From contig JASJBQ010000305.1 in assembly GCA_030066455.1 (NCBI GenBank), forward strand, positions 1 to 5,716: a DNA stretch of 5,716 bases, read 5' to 3'. A model generated the notes under the pieces. That model was given only the letters and a program-made list of their open reading frames with translations, was not told where the DNA came from and did no database searches. Source of the stretch: Desulfobacterales bacterium (GTDB lineage Bacteria; Desulfobacterota; Desulfobacteria; Desulfobacterales; UBA5852). The translations under genes and the position numbers were made by a program. Shown piece after piece: positions 5,586 through 5,716 of this stretch (the stretch's first letter is position 1; each line of letters opens with the position of its first letter).

Positions 5586-5716
5586 TAGGGTATCGCCGTT
5601 ATTCCCTACGGATGAACGCAAAGGGTCGCTGCAGGCTGCGTTTGGCGCGCTCCAGCGGTGGTGAAACGGAAGGGGAAAAAGAAGTCGATAGGGCCAAGGT
5701 TGGGGACGGGGAGGGG

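Noticed and set aside
5599..5716. Minus-strand open frame running in from the right edge and stopping at TAA 5599-5601 (possible C-terminus of an upstream gene)
   Set aside because: Only 38 codons are visible, rich in Ser/Pro and without recognisable structure, and a plus-strand frame from ATG 5612 is equally open. There is too little to decide; sequence beyond the edge would settle it.

Overview
The window is bacterial. It is moderately GC-rich, gene-dense and codes mostly on the minus strand. Nothing identifies the organism firmly. The family mix (MFS carrier, orphan receiver, DinB-fold protein, MerR-B12 regulator, epimerase-like SDR, TPR protein) and codon use would suit an environmental proteobacterium or Desulfobacterota, but this is a weak inference. 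I see no rRNA, tRNA, CRISPR array, insertion sequence or phage gene.

Layout. A 12-helix major-facilitator permease fills 11-1327 on the plus strand. It converges on a small stand-alone, degenerate receiver-domain protein (1418-1810, minus). About 190 bases upstream of that gene lies a plausible sigma70-type promoter (1996-2025), so it has a long leader, which contains a 9-bp inverted repeat. Next comes a monocistronic-looking DinB/maleylpyruvate-isomerase-fold protein (2188-2667, minus).

The right half holds the most coherent unit: four tightly spaced minus-strand genes reading from 5515 down to 2821, with gaps of about 32, 41 and 45 bases. In transcription order they are a four-TPR protein, an unrecognised 55-residue protein, a MerR-type regulator with a C-terminal B12-binding-like module (CarH/LitR architecture), and an extended short-chain dehydrogenase of the NAD-dependent epimerase type. 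The unit is headed by a near-consensus promoter (TTGACA, 16 bases, TATTGT). A perfect 8-6-8 palindrome (TTGTCTAA / TTAGACAA) sits over the predicted start site and looks like an operator.

Working model (inference): the MerR-B12 protein, or another repressor, controls its own operon through that palindrome, and the operon delivers an SDR enzyme and a TPR scaffold. The unusual point is that the regulator appears to have lost the cobalamin-coordinating histidine. The family's lower-ligand position is Cys199, with His198 one residue early, and the EH of the W-x9-EH motif reads ER. It may therefore have become B12-independent, or may bind a different cofactor state. The far right end (5586-5716) holds no gene I can support.
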